Below are positions 46,838-55,820 of a stretch of DNA of 64,000 bases, piece after piece (position 1 is the first letter of the stretch; the number at the start of each line of letters is the position of its first letter). Source of the DNA: JAPHTQ01 sp050299175 (lineage in GTDB: Bacteria > Pseudomonadota > Gammaproteobacteria > Thiohalomonadales > Thiohalomonadaceae); NCBI GenBank assembly GCA_050299175.1, contig JBNKVM010000036.1, positions 1 to 64,000 of the forward strand, read 5' to 3'. The notes under the pieces were generated by a model. That model was not told where the DNA came from. It worked only from the letters and a program-made list of their open reading frames with translations, and made no database searches. A program made the translations under genes and the position numbers.

Positions 46838-49012
46838 TTAGTCGGATAGGATACCACGTCCCACGCTCTCTTCGAGACCGCGACCGAGACTGGCTAGTCC
46901 TTTCAGTTCCAAAGTAAGGTAGATGCTGTGGCCCAGCTCTTCGCTTACCGCATCGCGCCGCTCCTGAGCAACCAGGCGCAGACTCCAGCAGCAACTCTGG
47001 TATTCGAGGCCGCCAATGCTTTCCAGTTCCCCTTCATTCTCCAGGTCGTAGCGGTAGGTGGCGAGCAGGCGCCAGCGCGGCGTCACCGGCCAGAGCAGGG
47101 TCGTGTCCGCTTGCCTGATCTGATCGGCACGGTGATAGCGGTAGTTGAGGCTGAGCACCTTGCCCTCTTCGGGAGAGTAGCGCAGTCGGGTGCTAAGTCG
47201 TTCTTCCCGTCCCGCACGCGGGTCCCACTCCTCGCTGACGCCGAGACTGAAGGTGTCGATGGGGCTGAAGGTCAGTTCACCGATGAGGTTGGAGGTACCT
47301 GCGGTCTCGACGGGTGTGGCGTTACTCAGGCCCACTTTGCGATCGGCAAAGTAGTGGAGTTGACCGATGGCTGCGCGCAGGCGTTCGCGACCGTTTCGTT
47401 CATCGATAAAACGGGTGGTCAGGGCTGTAGCCAACTGGTTGGCGTCCGCCTGGCGATCGGCACCACTGAAGCGGTTGTCACTAAACAGTTGACCAAAGCT
47501 GAAGTCGCGCAGGGCGGTATCGAAAAGGGGTAGGTCGCTCTGATCCTGGTAAGGGACATTCAGATAGAAGAGCCGCGGTTCCAGGGTCTGGGTGTAGGGG
47601 CTATCGCCCAGTTGCAGGGAACGCTCGAAGAACAATCCACCGTCGAGGGAACTGATCGGCAGGGTGCGTTCGACATGATCGCCAGCAGTCGAATCGGCGA
47701 GTTGATAACTGGTATAGCGCCAGGTGAGTCGGGGCGTCAGGAACCAGGCGGCGCCGCTTAGCGGCAGGCTGACGCCGGGTTTGAGATCGAGCCGCTCACC
47801 GGTGGGGACAAGGCTGTCGTGGGCAAAGCGTACCGCTTCGCTGCTTAGGCTGAAATTGAGATGGTCACGGCGTGCTGATTGGCGACTGTCAAGGCGTAGT
47901 TGTGGCAGACGTTGGTAGGGCGAGGTACCACTCAGGGTCTGGTAGTCCTGGGTACGGGCAAGGAAATTCCACGATTCATTGTTGTAGCTCAGATCGGCGC
48001 GTCGCTCTAGATGGGTCTGGCTGGTCGATTCGTCGCTGAAGGCCAACTCGTCACGGAAGAATTCGGTGTCGGAAACCTCGCGGTAGAGCAGCGTGCTATT
48101 CCAGCCTGCGCCGAGTTGGGTGTGATGATTTAGATAGAGGTAGCCGCGGTCTTCGCCGTAGAGCTTGTCGTTACCCAGATAGCTGCCGCGCAAGGTGGCG
48201 TAGCTCTGTGGACCCAGATAACGGTATTCCCCCATCAACATGCCACCACGGGCGGTGATAGTGCGCGGGGTGAAGGTCGCGTCCTGATTGGGGGCGATGT
48301 TCCAGTAGATGGGCAGACTGAAGTCGGTGCCGTTGCGCTCGGAGGTGCCGAAGGTCGGTGGCAACAGGCCGCTTTTACGCCCCTCCAAGGGGAAGTTGAG
48401 GTAGGGACTGTAGAAGAACGGTACGCCCATGAAGGAGAGGGTAGCGTGCCACGCCTCGCCCGTGTTGCTGTTGCGATCCAGTATCAGTTCATCGGCCTTG
48501 AGTTGCCAGTCTGGGTCCTGCGGATCACAGGTGGTGTAATGCAGTCTGTAGAGGTTTGCATGTTGCGGGTCGGACACTTCGATACGTTCGGCACTGCCTG
48601 CACCGTGGGTATCGCTGATAAGAAACCGGGCCTGCTCGAAGTTGCCGCTATCTTTCGCCAGGTCCATCTGTGCCTGGGCACTGTCGATACGCAGACCGCC
48701 ACTGCGATAGCTGGTGTTGCCTTCGAGCCATAGCAGGTTGTTACGTTTATCGTACTCGGCCAGGTCGCCCAGCAGAGCGGCATTGTTGCGCTGCACTACC
48801 ACATTGCCACGCAGGCGGGTGATGCCATCGGCTTCGGCAAAGGCCTCGTCGGCATCGACCCGGGTACTGCCTTCAGCTAATGACTTATCACCGCTAAGCG
48901 TATCGACCTGTTGTGGCAGGGGGCAGAGTGACCAGCGTGCATTGTCCTTTGCCGCCCCGATAGCGGGAGCGATGAGCAGGATGGCGAATGCCGCTGTCGT
49001 TTGTCTGTTCAC
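46838..49012 (-). CDS. lptD: LPS-assembly outer-membrane protein LptD
   Basis: A 724-residue protein with a signal peptide, an N-terminal OstA/LptA-like domain (VDADEAFAEADGITRLRGNV) and a large C-terminal beta barrel. Cys residues occur in SLCPLPQQ, TTCDPQD and QSCCWSL, suitable for the essential disulfides between the N-domain and barrel. It inserts LPS in the outer leaflet together with LptE. First gene of the lptD-surA-pdxA-rsmA group; divergent from the beta-barrel gene at 49197. Confidence 0.96.
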   Translation of the reverse strand: MNRQTTAAFAILLIAPAIGAAKDNARWSLCPLPQQVDTLSGDKSLAEGSTRVDADEAFAEADGITRLRGNVVVQRNNAALLGDLAEYDKRNNLLWLEGNTSYRSGGLRIDSAQAQMDLAKDSGNFEQARFLISDTHGAGSAERIEVSDPQHANLYRLHYTTCDPQDPDWQLKADELILDRNSNTGEAWHATLSFMGVPFFYSPYLNFPLEGRKSGLLPPTFGTSERNGTDFSLPIYWNIAPNQDATFTPRTITARGGMLMGEYRYLGPQSYATLRGSYLGNDKLYGEDRGYLYLNHHTQLGAGWNSTLLYREVSDTEFFRDELAFSDESTSQTHLERRADLSYNNESWNFLARTQDYQTLSGTSPYQRLPQLRLDSRQSARRDHLNFSLSSEAVRFAHDSLVPTGERLDLKPGVSLPLSGAAWFLTPRLTWRYTSYQLADSTAGDHVERTLPISSLDGGLFFERSLQLGDSPYTQTLEPRLFYLNVPYQDQSDLPLFDTALRDFSFGQLFSDNRFSGADRQADANQLATALTTRFIDERNGRERLRAAIGQLHYFADRKVGLSNATPVETAGTSNLIGELTFSPIDTFSLGVSEEWDPRAGREERLSTRLRYSPEEGKVLSLNYRYHRADQIRQADTTLLWPVTPRWRLLATYRYDLENEGELESIGGLEYQSCCWSLRLVAQERRDAVSEELGHSIYLTLELKGLASLGRGLEESVGRGILSD

Positions 49013-49196
49013 GCCGGATTTAAAACTGTTTTAAGGCTTTGGCTTCAAAGTCGGCTAAAATCGCACAGTTTCTGCTACCCGGCAACGGGATCACCGGTAA
49101 GGTGGTTAAAATCTGCGGCTTGCAGAGCGGTTCGCATTGTCCGCCGCACCCATCTGGCATACTCTGTGCGCAAATCACCAAGCGAGGATTATAAAA

Positions 49197-49907
49197 ATGC
49201 GTAAGGTTTTTTTTGCTGTTCCCTTTTTTCTTTTGGCCGCCGAGGTGAACGCCGCTGACAATATCGATTCCCTTGGTAGCTTGGCCGACCAGGCCGCGTT
49301 CCGCGCTTTTTCCGAAGATCTTTCTGCTGCGATTAGCTATAAGGCGGTGATCCCCGCCGAGTCGATGGGCATTACCGGCTTTGACATCGGTGTTGAGGCG
49401 ACCGCTACTTCCCTGGCCAACAAGACAGAGTTTGATGCGGCTTGTGGCGGTTGTGGTGCGGATCAGATCATCATTCCCAAGGTCCACCTGCACAAGGGGC
49501 TGCCCCTGGGTATGGATCTCGGATTCATGATGGCCTCGGTTCCCAATAGCAATATCAAGCTGACCGGCGCTGAGTTCCGTTATGCAATTGTCGAGGGTGG
49601 CGCGGCGATGCCCGCGGTGGCCGCCCGTCTCACTTACAGCAAACTGGATGGGGTCGATCAACTTTCCATGAGCACTACCGGCCTGGAGTTGAGTGTCTCC
49701 AAGGGCTTTGCCATGGTGACTCCCTATGCGGGTATTGGCCAGAACTGGGTGAAGAGCGATAGTTCTCTCTGGAATAGTGAAGACTACACTCAGACCAAGA
49801 CCTATCTCGGAGTTAACGTCAATTTTGGCCTGATGAACCTGGCCTTCGAGACCGACAAAACCGGCGATAGCAGCAGTACCAGCCTCAAGTTTGGTTTCCG
49901 CTTCTAA
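49197..49907 (+). CDS. Putative outer-membrane beta-barrel protein of unknown function
   Basis: A 236-residue protein with signal peptide (MRKVFFAVPFFLLAAEVNA) and C-terminal Phe (SLKFGFRF) preceded by alternating hydrophobic strands, as in small outer-membrane barrels. An unusual CGGC pair is in DAACGGCGADQ near residue 85, which could form a disulfide. GAGGA before ATG decides the start. It lies 18 bp upstream of amgK. Confidence 0.78.
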   Translation: MRKVFFAVPFFLLAAEVNAADNIDSLGSLADQAAFRAFSEDLSAAISYKAVIPAESMGITGFDIGVEATATSLANKTEFDAACGGCGADQIIIPKVHLHKGLPLGMDLGFMMASVPNSNIKLTGAEFRYAIVEGGAAMPAVAARLTYSKLDGVDQLSMSTTGLELSVSKGFAMVTPYAGIGQNWVKSDSSLWNSEDYTQTKTYLGVNVNFGLMNLAFETDKTGDSSSTSLKFGFRF

Positions 49908-49925
49908 AAGCTGGTTGATGTAATC

Positions 49926-50927
49926 ATGGCACAACGCCTGGCACTGCTGAGGCAATGGCTGGATGGTGAGTTGGGGATGGCCGGGTTCGATATCGAACCT
50001 GCCTCCACCGACGCCAGCTTTCGTCGCTATTTCCGCGTCACACATAATGGCAAGAGCCATATCGTTATGGATGCCCCGCCTGACAAGGAAGACATCCATC
50101 CCTTCGTCCGTATTGGCACGCAGCTGCGCGCCATCGGACTAAACGTCCCGGAAATCCTGGCCGAAAATTTCGCCCAGGGTTTTTTGTTGCTAGGCGATCT
50201 GGGGTCGCGTCAGTATCTGGATGAGCTCGACGAGCAGAATGTCGATAGTCTCTATGGCGATGCCATGGGGGCATTGGTCACTCTGCAGGCCGGTGGTCCA
50301 GGTGCCGAGGATCTGCCACCCTACGATCGACAACTGTTATGGCGGGAGATGGAGCTGTTCCGCGACTGGTTGCTGCACAAGCACCTGGGTATTACGCCGA
50401 ATGGCACGATCCTCAAACTGCTCAACGAAACCTTTGCCCTGTTGGCGGACAACGCACTGGCGCAGCCTGCGGTGAGCGTTCACCGTGACTACCATTCGCG
50501 CAACCTGATGGTCTGCAAACAGAATCCGGGCATCCTCGATTTTCAGGACGCGGTATATGGTCCGGTGACCTATGATCTGGTCTCGCTGCTGCGTGACTGC
50601 TATATCGCATGGCCACGGGAACGGGTCGAGGGTTGGGCTCTGGCCTATCACGACCTTGCTGTAGAGCAGGGCATCCTGGCGGAGTCTCAGCAGGAGCGTT
50701 TCCTGCGCTGGTTTGACCTGATGGGCATACAGCGTCACCTCAAGGCCAGCGGTATCTTCGCCCGCCTGAATCACCGTGACGGTAAGTCCGGCTATCTCAA
50801 GGACATCCCCCGTACCCTGGAGTACGTGGTGGAAGTGAGTGCCCGCTACGCTGAGTTGGCCCCTTTCAGAAATCTGCTTGAGGAACATGTATTGCCTGAA
50901 CTGGTCGAACAGAGACATTTCGGCTGA
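49926..50927 (+). CDS. amgK: N-acetylmuramate/N-acetylglucosamine kinase AmgK
   Basis: A 333-residue phosphotransferase of the choline-kinase fold, with VHRDYHSRNLMV as the catalytic loop and GILDFQDAVYGP as the metal loop. It phosphorylates free MurNAc at the anomeric position. With MurU (53703) this bypasses de novo UDP-MurNAc synthesis and gives fosfomycin tolerance in Pseudomonas. In Pseudomonas amgK and murU are adjacent near lptD; here lepB and two opposite-strand genes separate them. Confidence 0.92.
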   Translation: MAQRLALLRQWLDGELGMAGFDIEPASTDASFRRYFRVTHNGKSHIVMDAPPDKEDIHPFVRIGTQLRAIGLNVPEILAENFAQGFLLLGDLGSRQYLDELDEQNVDSLYGDAMGALVTLQAGGPGAEDLPPYDRQLLWREMELFRDWLLHKHLGITPNGTILKLLNETFALLADNALAQPAVSVHRDYHSRNLMVCKQNPGILDFQDAVYGPVTYDLVSLLRDCYIAWPRERVEGWALAYHDLAVEQGILAESQQERFLRWFDLMGIQRHLKASGIFARLNHRDGKSGYLKDIPRTLEYVVEVSARYAELAPFRNLLEEHVLPELVEQRHFG

Positions 50928-50939
50928 GGAGAGACAAAC

Positions 50940-51590
50940 ATGGGTTACCTGCAGAAGGTATGGCGCAATAATCGCGGGGTGTTGCTGTTCATTGTATTGA
51001 TGTCGCTGTTTCGTAGCGTGGTGGCGGACTGGAATCATGTCCCCAGCGGTTCGATGCAGCCTTCCATCCTGATTGGCGATCGCATTCTGGTCGATAAACT
51101 GGCCTACGATCTGCGTCTGCCGTTCAGCCATGTTTCCCTGCTGCAACTGGGTCAACCACAACGTGGTGACATTGTTATCTTCGATTCGACGGCGGCCGAT
51201 GAACGTCTGGTAAAGCGCCTGATAGGCTTGCCCGGTGATCGGGTGGCGATGCGCAACAATCGGCTCTGGTTGAACGGGAAATGGCTGTCGTACCAGCCAT
51301 TGAGTCAGGAGAATGATGGAACCGTTTTGAGTGAAGCGATCAATGGACACGCGCATCCGGTGCACTGGGACGAGCAGCCCTCCCAACTCAGTAACTTCGG
51401 TCCGGTGACAGTGCCCGAAGGAAGTTACCTGATGTTGGGGGATAACCGTGACAACAGCGCCGATTCGCGGGTTATCGGTTTTGTGCCGCGTTCCGAGATC
51501 GTTGGGCGTGCTGAGAAAGTGGTTATCTCTTTCAATTACGAGAACTACTACCTGCCGCGAAATGAGCGGCTGTGGCAGGCGTTGCCCTGA
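50940..51590 (+). CDS. lepB: Signal peptidase I
   Basis: A 216-residue type I signal peptidase with one N-terminal membrane helix. The catalytic Ser38 is in VPSGSMQPSILIGD and Lys92 in LVKRLIGLPGD; the box MLGDNRDNSADSR is also present. It is shorter than E. coli LepB (324), lacking the second membrane helix and some periplasmic loops. The usual rnc or lepA partners are absent. It follows amgK by 12 bp with GAGGAGA as ribosome site. Confidence 0.92.
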   Translation: MGYLQKVWRNNRGVLLFIVLMSLFRSVVADWNHVPSGSMQPSILIGDRILVDKLAYDLRLPFSHVSLLQLGQPQRGDIVIFDSTAADERLVKRLIGLPGDRVAMRNNRLWLNGKWLSYQPLSQENDGTVLSEAINGHAHPVHWDEQPSQLSNFGPVTVPEGSYLMLGDNRDNSADSRVIGFVPRSEIVGRAEKVVISFNYENYYLPRNERLWQALP

Positions 51591-51630
51591 ATTTAGAAGC
51601 TATCTGAAATATTAAGGCTTGAGATGGCTT

Positions 51631-52065
51631 CTACATGTCGAAGCCAGCTTTGCGATAATATTCTTTCGCCTTCTCTTCATCCTGCGGTACGCCGTTGCCT
51701 TCCTGGTAGAGCATACCCAGGGTGGTCAGTGAGCCAGCCAGCCCCTGTGCCGCGGCCTGTTCGAACCACTTCACCGCTTCACCGAGGTCTTTTTCCACCC
51801 CCTCACCTTCCATATACATAAAGCCCAGGCCGTGCTGGGCCATAGCATGCCCCTGTTCTGCAGCGGCGCGCATGTACTTTATCGCTTCGTTCAGATTGGG
51901 TGTCCCGATCAGGCCGTTCTGTTGCATGATGGCGACCCGATATTGGGCCTCGGCGTTGCCGCCCTCGGCCAGTGGCGATAGCAGTTGCATCGCGGTACCG
52001 AAGTGCTTGCCTTCGAAGGCAGTGATGCCGCTGTTCAGGTCCATATCATCGTTGTTGATTTGCAT
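51631..52065 (-). CDS. Sel1-like repeat protein
   Basis: A 144-residue protein made of Sel1 repeats: AEGGNAEAQYRVAIMQQNG, AEQGHAMAQHGLGFMYMEG and AAQGLAGSLTTLGMLYQEG. Sel1 repeats are helical scaffolds for protein contacts. No signal peptide is seen, so it is likely cytoplasmic. Partner unknown. Convergent with lepB and just upstream of the YbaK-HDOD gene on the same strand by coding order. Confidence 0.85.
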   Translation of the reverse strand: MQINNDDMDLNSGITAFEGKHFGTAMQLLSPLAEGGNAEAQYRVAIMQQNGLIGTPNLNEAIKYMRAAAEQGHAMAQHGLGFMYMEGEGVEKDLGEAVKWFEQAAAQGLAGSLTTLGMLYQEGNGVPQDEEKAKEYYRKAGFDM

Positions 52066-52136
52066 CTCGGCTCCCGGGAGTTTGAGTTAACCCACAGGAT
52101 GGAGTGGCGCGGTGGCTATTTCAAGGCATGGCGGGA

Positions 52137-53543
52137 TTAGGCAGCCAGGTAGCGGGCGATGGCATCCACTTCGGCAAGGCCTTCGATGTGAATCTCCATG
52201 ACGTAACGGGCCTTGTCGAGGGTAATGCCGAGGGCATTGAGTACACTGGCAGGCGGCACGTCTTCTGCGGCGTCGCCAATGCCGTAAGCCTTGAGCAGGC
52301 TGTTGGCCAGCAGCACCATATTGGGGTAGGCGGAACAGGCGCCTTGATAGGACTCGTTGTGGTGTTCACGCAGAGCGACCTGTAAGGCATCGGGCATGTG
52401 CCAGGTCTGCATCAGTTCGGCACCGATCTGAGTGTGACTGACTCCCAGGGTACGTTTTTCGATCAGGGACCAGGGGATTTCCGGGTTGGCGCCGATAACC
52501 CGGTTGAGAATGTAGTACTCGGGCTTGAGCAGGTGGCCCAGCACCAAAAAACCGAAGTTGTGCAGTAGTCCGCTCAAATAGGCCAGTCCGGGATTGACCT
52601 CCATGTGCTTCGGCAACAGGGTGCAGAGACCCTGGCAGAGAGTGGCGCAGTGCAGGGCATTGCGCCACAGGTTGTCACGACCCAGCGGACCTTCACGGGG
52701 GATGTCAAAGGGACGCAGGGCGCTGATCCCCAGGGCGGTGCTAATCGCTTTATCGAAACCCAGCACCTGGCGGACCGCCTGGCCCACGGTTTCGATCTCG
52801 TCGGGATAGCCATAAATGGGGGAACGGGCGTGGCGCAACAACTGCACGCTGAGGCTCGGGTCGGTTTCCACCACTTCCGTCAATTGCTCGATAGTGGCCT
52901 CCGGGTCGTGATAGAGGCGAAGTAGTTGCGCGCTGAGGTTGCCGATGGGTGGCAGCTCGTGCAGGCAGGCGAGCCGCTCCTGGATACCATCTACTGGACG
53001 TAGTTCGTGGATATTGTGCTGGCGAGCGAAACTGTCACTGTTGAGGAATTCCCGCTCGTCTCCCTTGAGCAGGCGCACCGGGGTGGAGAAAACGCCGTGC
53101 TTGGAATAACGATGCAGGTGGCGGAAATGTTCGCCGCTAAGGCGTGCCAGCAGCCGCTTGCTGCCAGGCTCCAGGTAGACGATCTCCTGCTCCAGCAGCG
53201 AGTCGTCGATCACTGCCTGGATACCGAAAGGAATAGCCAGCGGTGGCACGGTGCCCAGCTCACAATCTTTGAACACGTGGTGGGCTGCGCTGCGCTCTAC
53301 AGGTTCCAGTTGGCGCTGTAGCAGCTCGAAGAGCTGGGAGAAGTTGAGCGCATTGGCCAGTGGCAGGACTGCCAGTAGTACCCCCTCTTCGTCGCCGAGT
53401 AGCACCGCCCGTGCGACTAACTCGGGGCGAATACCCGCCTGGACTACCGCCTGTTGCAGGGAGTCGGCAGGTTCGTGTTCAATCGTCTTAAATTCCACAT
53501 CGTTTCGATGCAGATAACTTAAAACCGGGTTAGTGACAGCCAT
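52137..53543 (-). CDS. YbaK/aminoacyl-tRNA deacylase-like domain fused to HDOD domain
   Basis: A 468-residue protein. Residues 1-155 resemble the YbaK/ProX trans-editing fold (LSYLHRNDVEFKTIEHEPAD, GVLLAVLPLANALNFSQL, DDSLLEQEIVYLEPGSKR). Residues about 165-365 are an HDOD domain (LHELPPIGNLSAQLLRLYHD, LDPEATIEQLTEVVETDP-like, GLAYLSGLLHNFGFLVLGHL). HDOD proteins sit in c-di-GMP and stress signalling. ATG at 53543 is chosen because the upstream frame is not conserved-looking; GGAG lies rather far upstream. Divergent from murU. Confidence 0.82.
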   Translation of the reverse strand: MAVTNPVLSYLHRNDVEFKTIEHEPADSLQQAVVQAGIRPELVARAVLLGDEEGVLLAVLPLANALNFSQLFELLQRQLEPVERSAAHHVFKDCELGTVPPLAIPFGIQAVIDDSLLEQEIVYLEPGSKRLLARLSGEHFRHLHRYSKHGVFSTPVRLLKGDEREFLNSDSFARQHNIHELRPVDGIQERLACLHELPPIGNLSAQLLRLYHDPEATIEQLTEVVETDPSLSVQLLRHARSPIYGYPDEIETVGQAVRQVLGFDKAISTALGISALRPFDIPREGPLGRDNLWRNALHCATLCQGLCTLLPKHMEVNPGLAYLSGLLHNFGFLVLGHLLKPEYYILNRVIGANPEIPWSLIEKRTLGVSHTQIGAELMQTWHMPDALQVALREHHNESYQGACSAYPNMVLLANSLLKAYGIGDAAEDVPPASVLNALGITLDKARYVMEIHIEGLAEVDAIARYLAA

Positions 53544-53702
53544 TGTTGCGTCCGGTGCATTACATTCTCCGGTTAAATTTAGCGCAAAAGCGCATTGGAG
53601 ATGGGGGATTTTTCTGTCTTTTATGGATAATGGAGGTCGAACGGCGGTATTCAGGCGATAAACGCGTATGATGAGAGAGAAAAAGGGGAGGGGAAAGCAC
53701 AG

Positions 53703-54368
53703 ATGAGAGCGATGATACTCGCGGCCGGGCGGGGTGAGCGTATGCGCCCGCTCACCGACAGTACCCCGAAACCGCTGTTGCAGGCAGGCGGACAGACGCT
53801 GATCGAATATCACCTGCGGGCCCTGGCCGAGGCCGGTTTCGAGCAGGTGGTGATTAACCACGCCCACCTGGGAGAACAACTGGAGCAGGCTCTGGGTGAT
53901 GGCAGCCGCTTTAGCCTCTCTATTCAGTATTCACCTGAAGGGACCGCACTGGAGACGGGGGGCGGGATATACCATGCCCTGCCACTGCTGGGCGATGAGC
54001 CCTTCCTGGTGGTCAATGGCGATGTCTGGACCGATTACCCTTACGAGCGCCTGCGCACCCAGGCAGTACAACTGGCCCATCTGGTGCTGGTGGATAATCC
54101 GCCGCAACACCCCAAAGGGGATTTTGCCCTGCAGGATGGTCGGGTGAGCGATACCGAAGGTGAGCGACTAACCTTTTCCGGGATAGGTGTCTACCGTGCC
54201 GAACTGTTTGCCGGGTGCAAGCCGGGCGGTTTTCCATTGGCGCCGATACTGCGTCGCGCCATCGCCGCCGATCTGGTGAGTGGTGAGCATTACCAGGGAC
54301 GCTGGTTCGATATCGGTACCCCTGAGCGATTGCAGCAACTGGATGAAATACTGCGACAGGAAGCCTAG
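53703..54368 (+). CDS. murU: N-acetylmuramate alpha-1-phosphate uridylyltransferase MurU
   Basis: A 221-residue nucleotidyltransferase (LAAGRGERMRPLTDSTPKPL, then VVNGDVWTDYPYERL with the metal Asp, and RWFDIGTPERLQQLDE). Uses UTP to make UDP-MurNAc from MurNAc-1-phosphate, the step after AmgK. AGGGGAGGGG lies upstream. It is followed at 2 bp by the GCS2-like ligase gene. Confidence 0.93.
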   Translation: MRAMILAAGRGERMRPLTDSTPKPLLQAGGQTLIEYHLRALAEAGFEQVVINHAHLGEQLEQALGDGSRFSLSIQYSPEGTALETGGGIYHALPLLGDEPFLVVNGDVWTDYPYERLRTQAVQLAHLVLVDNPPQHPKGDFALQDGRVSDTEGERLTFSGIGVYRAELFAGCKPGGFPLAPILRRAIAADLVSGEHYQGRWFDIGTPERLQQLDEILRQEA

Positions 54369-54370
54369 TC

Positions 54371-55804
54371 ATGGGCCAGGAGATCGAATCGGCGCGTTTC
54401 AACAAACAGGATTTTGCCCGCTTCGGCAAACGCCTGGCGGCTGAGACCGAACTGCTGCAGCAGTGGTTCAACGAACACGCCCTGTCTGAGCAGCACGCCA
54501 TCGGCGGTTTTGAGCTGGAGGCGTGGCTGGTGGATCGGCAGGGTGAACCGGCGCCGATTAACGAAGAGTATCTGGCGTTGCTTGGCGACAGCGCTCTCTA
54601 TAGTCCTGAGCTGTCGCGTTTTAATGTCGAGATCAACAGTTCACCGCAGGCGCTCTATGACGATGCCCTGGAGCGGATGCATCGTGAGCTGAGTGCTAAC
54701 TGGGGCCGTTGCCAGCAGGTGGCGCAGGAACTGGGCGCCGATTTGCTGATGATCGGTATCCTGCCGACCCTGCGCGAATCGATGCTAACCCTGGCCAACA
54801 TGTCGCGCATGGAGCGCTATCGGGCGCTGAACGAGCAGGTGTTGCGGCTGCGCGGCGGTAAACCGCTGGAGCTCGACATTGTCGGCGAAGAGCATCTGCA
54901 GACCACCCACGGTGACGTCATGCTGGAGGCGGCCACCACTTCGTTTCAGATCCACCTGCAGGTCGATCAGGGACAGGCGGCGCGTTTCTATAACGCCGCG
55001 CAGATTATCTCCGCACCAATGGTGGCGATAAGCGCCAATTCACCGCTGCTGTTCGGCAAGCGCCTGTGGCAGGAGACCCGTATTCCCCTGTTTGAACAGG
55101 CCGTGGCGGTAGGTGGTATTGCCGACGGTGCCTTTGGTCCGTTGCGTCGGGTCTCCTTTGGCAGCGGCTATGTGCGGCGGAGCATGATGGAGCTGTATAG
55201 CGAAAACGCCGAACACTTCCCCGTTCTGTTGCCCGTGTCGCTGGGCGATGACCCGAGCCAACTGCCCCATCTGCGACTGCATAACGGTACTATCTGGCGC
55301 TGGAATCGGCCACTGGTCGGCTTCGATGAGGATGGACGGCCGCACCTGCGTATCGAGCATCGTGTGGTGGCGGCAGGGCCCAGTGTCGTCGATACCATTG
55401 CCAACGCCGCCTTCTTCTATGGTCTGGTCGCCTCGTTGGCTACCCAGGAGCAGGCGCCGGAACATCGCCTGGAATTTTTTCAGGCGCGGGACAACCTCTA
55501 CGCGGCGGCGCGTTACGGGATGCAGGCACAGGTCACCTGGTTGGACGGTTGGCGCGGGCGCATGAGCGAACTGTTGCCGCAACTACTGGAGCAGGCGCGC
55601 CAGGGACTGGAACAGTTGGATTGTTCCGCCTCACTGAGTAATTTCTACCTGTCGATCATTGAACAGCGGCTGCAAACGAAGCAGACCGGTGCTGCCTGGC
55701 AACTGGCCTATCTGGATTGCCACGGCGGGGATCTGGCAGAACTGGTAGCGGCCTATCGCGAACGGCAGCAGAGTGGCAAGCCGGTGCATGAGTGGAGCCT
55801 GTGA
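54371..55804 (+). CDS. Glutamate-cysteine ligase family 2 (GCS2) protein, COG2170
   Basis: A 477-residue carboxylate-amine ligase of the GCS2 fold (FELEAWLVDRQGEPAPINEE, RFNVEINSSPQ, LPTLRESMLTLANMS, TTSFQIHLQVDQ, LRIEHRVVAAGPSVVDT). The family couples ATP hydrolysis to gamma-glutamyl-type amide bonds; long members like this are not known to make glutathione. It is two bases from murU and 17 bp before an M14-type metallopeptidase, suggesting a ligase-hydrolase pair acting on the same unknown amide. Substrate not assigned. Confidence 0.85.
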   Translation: MGQEIESARFNKQDFARFGKRLAAETELLQQWFNEHALSEQHAIGGFELEAWLVDRQGEPAPINEEYLALLGDSALYSPELSRFNVEINSSPQALYDDALERMHRELSANWGRCQQVAQELGADLLMIGILPTLRESMLTLANMSRMERYRALNEQVLRLRGGKPLELDIVGEEHLQTTHGDVMLEAATTSFQIHLQVDQGQAARFYNAAQIISAPMVAISANSPLLFGKRLWQETRIPLFEQAVAVGGIADGAFGPLRRVSFGSGYVRRSMMELYSENAEHFPVLLPVSLGDDPSQLPHLRLHNGTIWRWNRPLVGFDEDGRPHLRIEHRVVAAGPSVVDTIANAAFFYGLVASLATQEQAPEHRLEFFQARDNLYAAARYGMQAQVTWLDGWRGRMSELLPQLLEQARQGLEQLDCSASLSNFYLSIIEQRLQTKQTGAAWQLAYLDCHGGDLAELVAAYRERQQSGKPVHEWSL

Positions 55805-55820
55805 TCTTGATGGAGAAAGC

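Noticed and set aside
50337..51386. 349-codon minus-strand frame across amgK and lepB
   Set aside because: Antisense shadow spanning two well-supported genes and their intergenic gap.
51595..51632. Hairpin AGAAGCTATCT / AGATGGCTTCT between lepB and the Sel1 gene
   Set aside because: The 16-base loop and lack of a U tract make it a poor intrinsic terminator. It could be chance.
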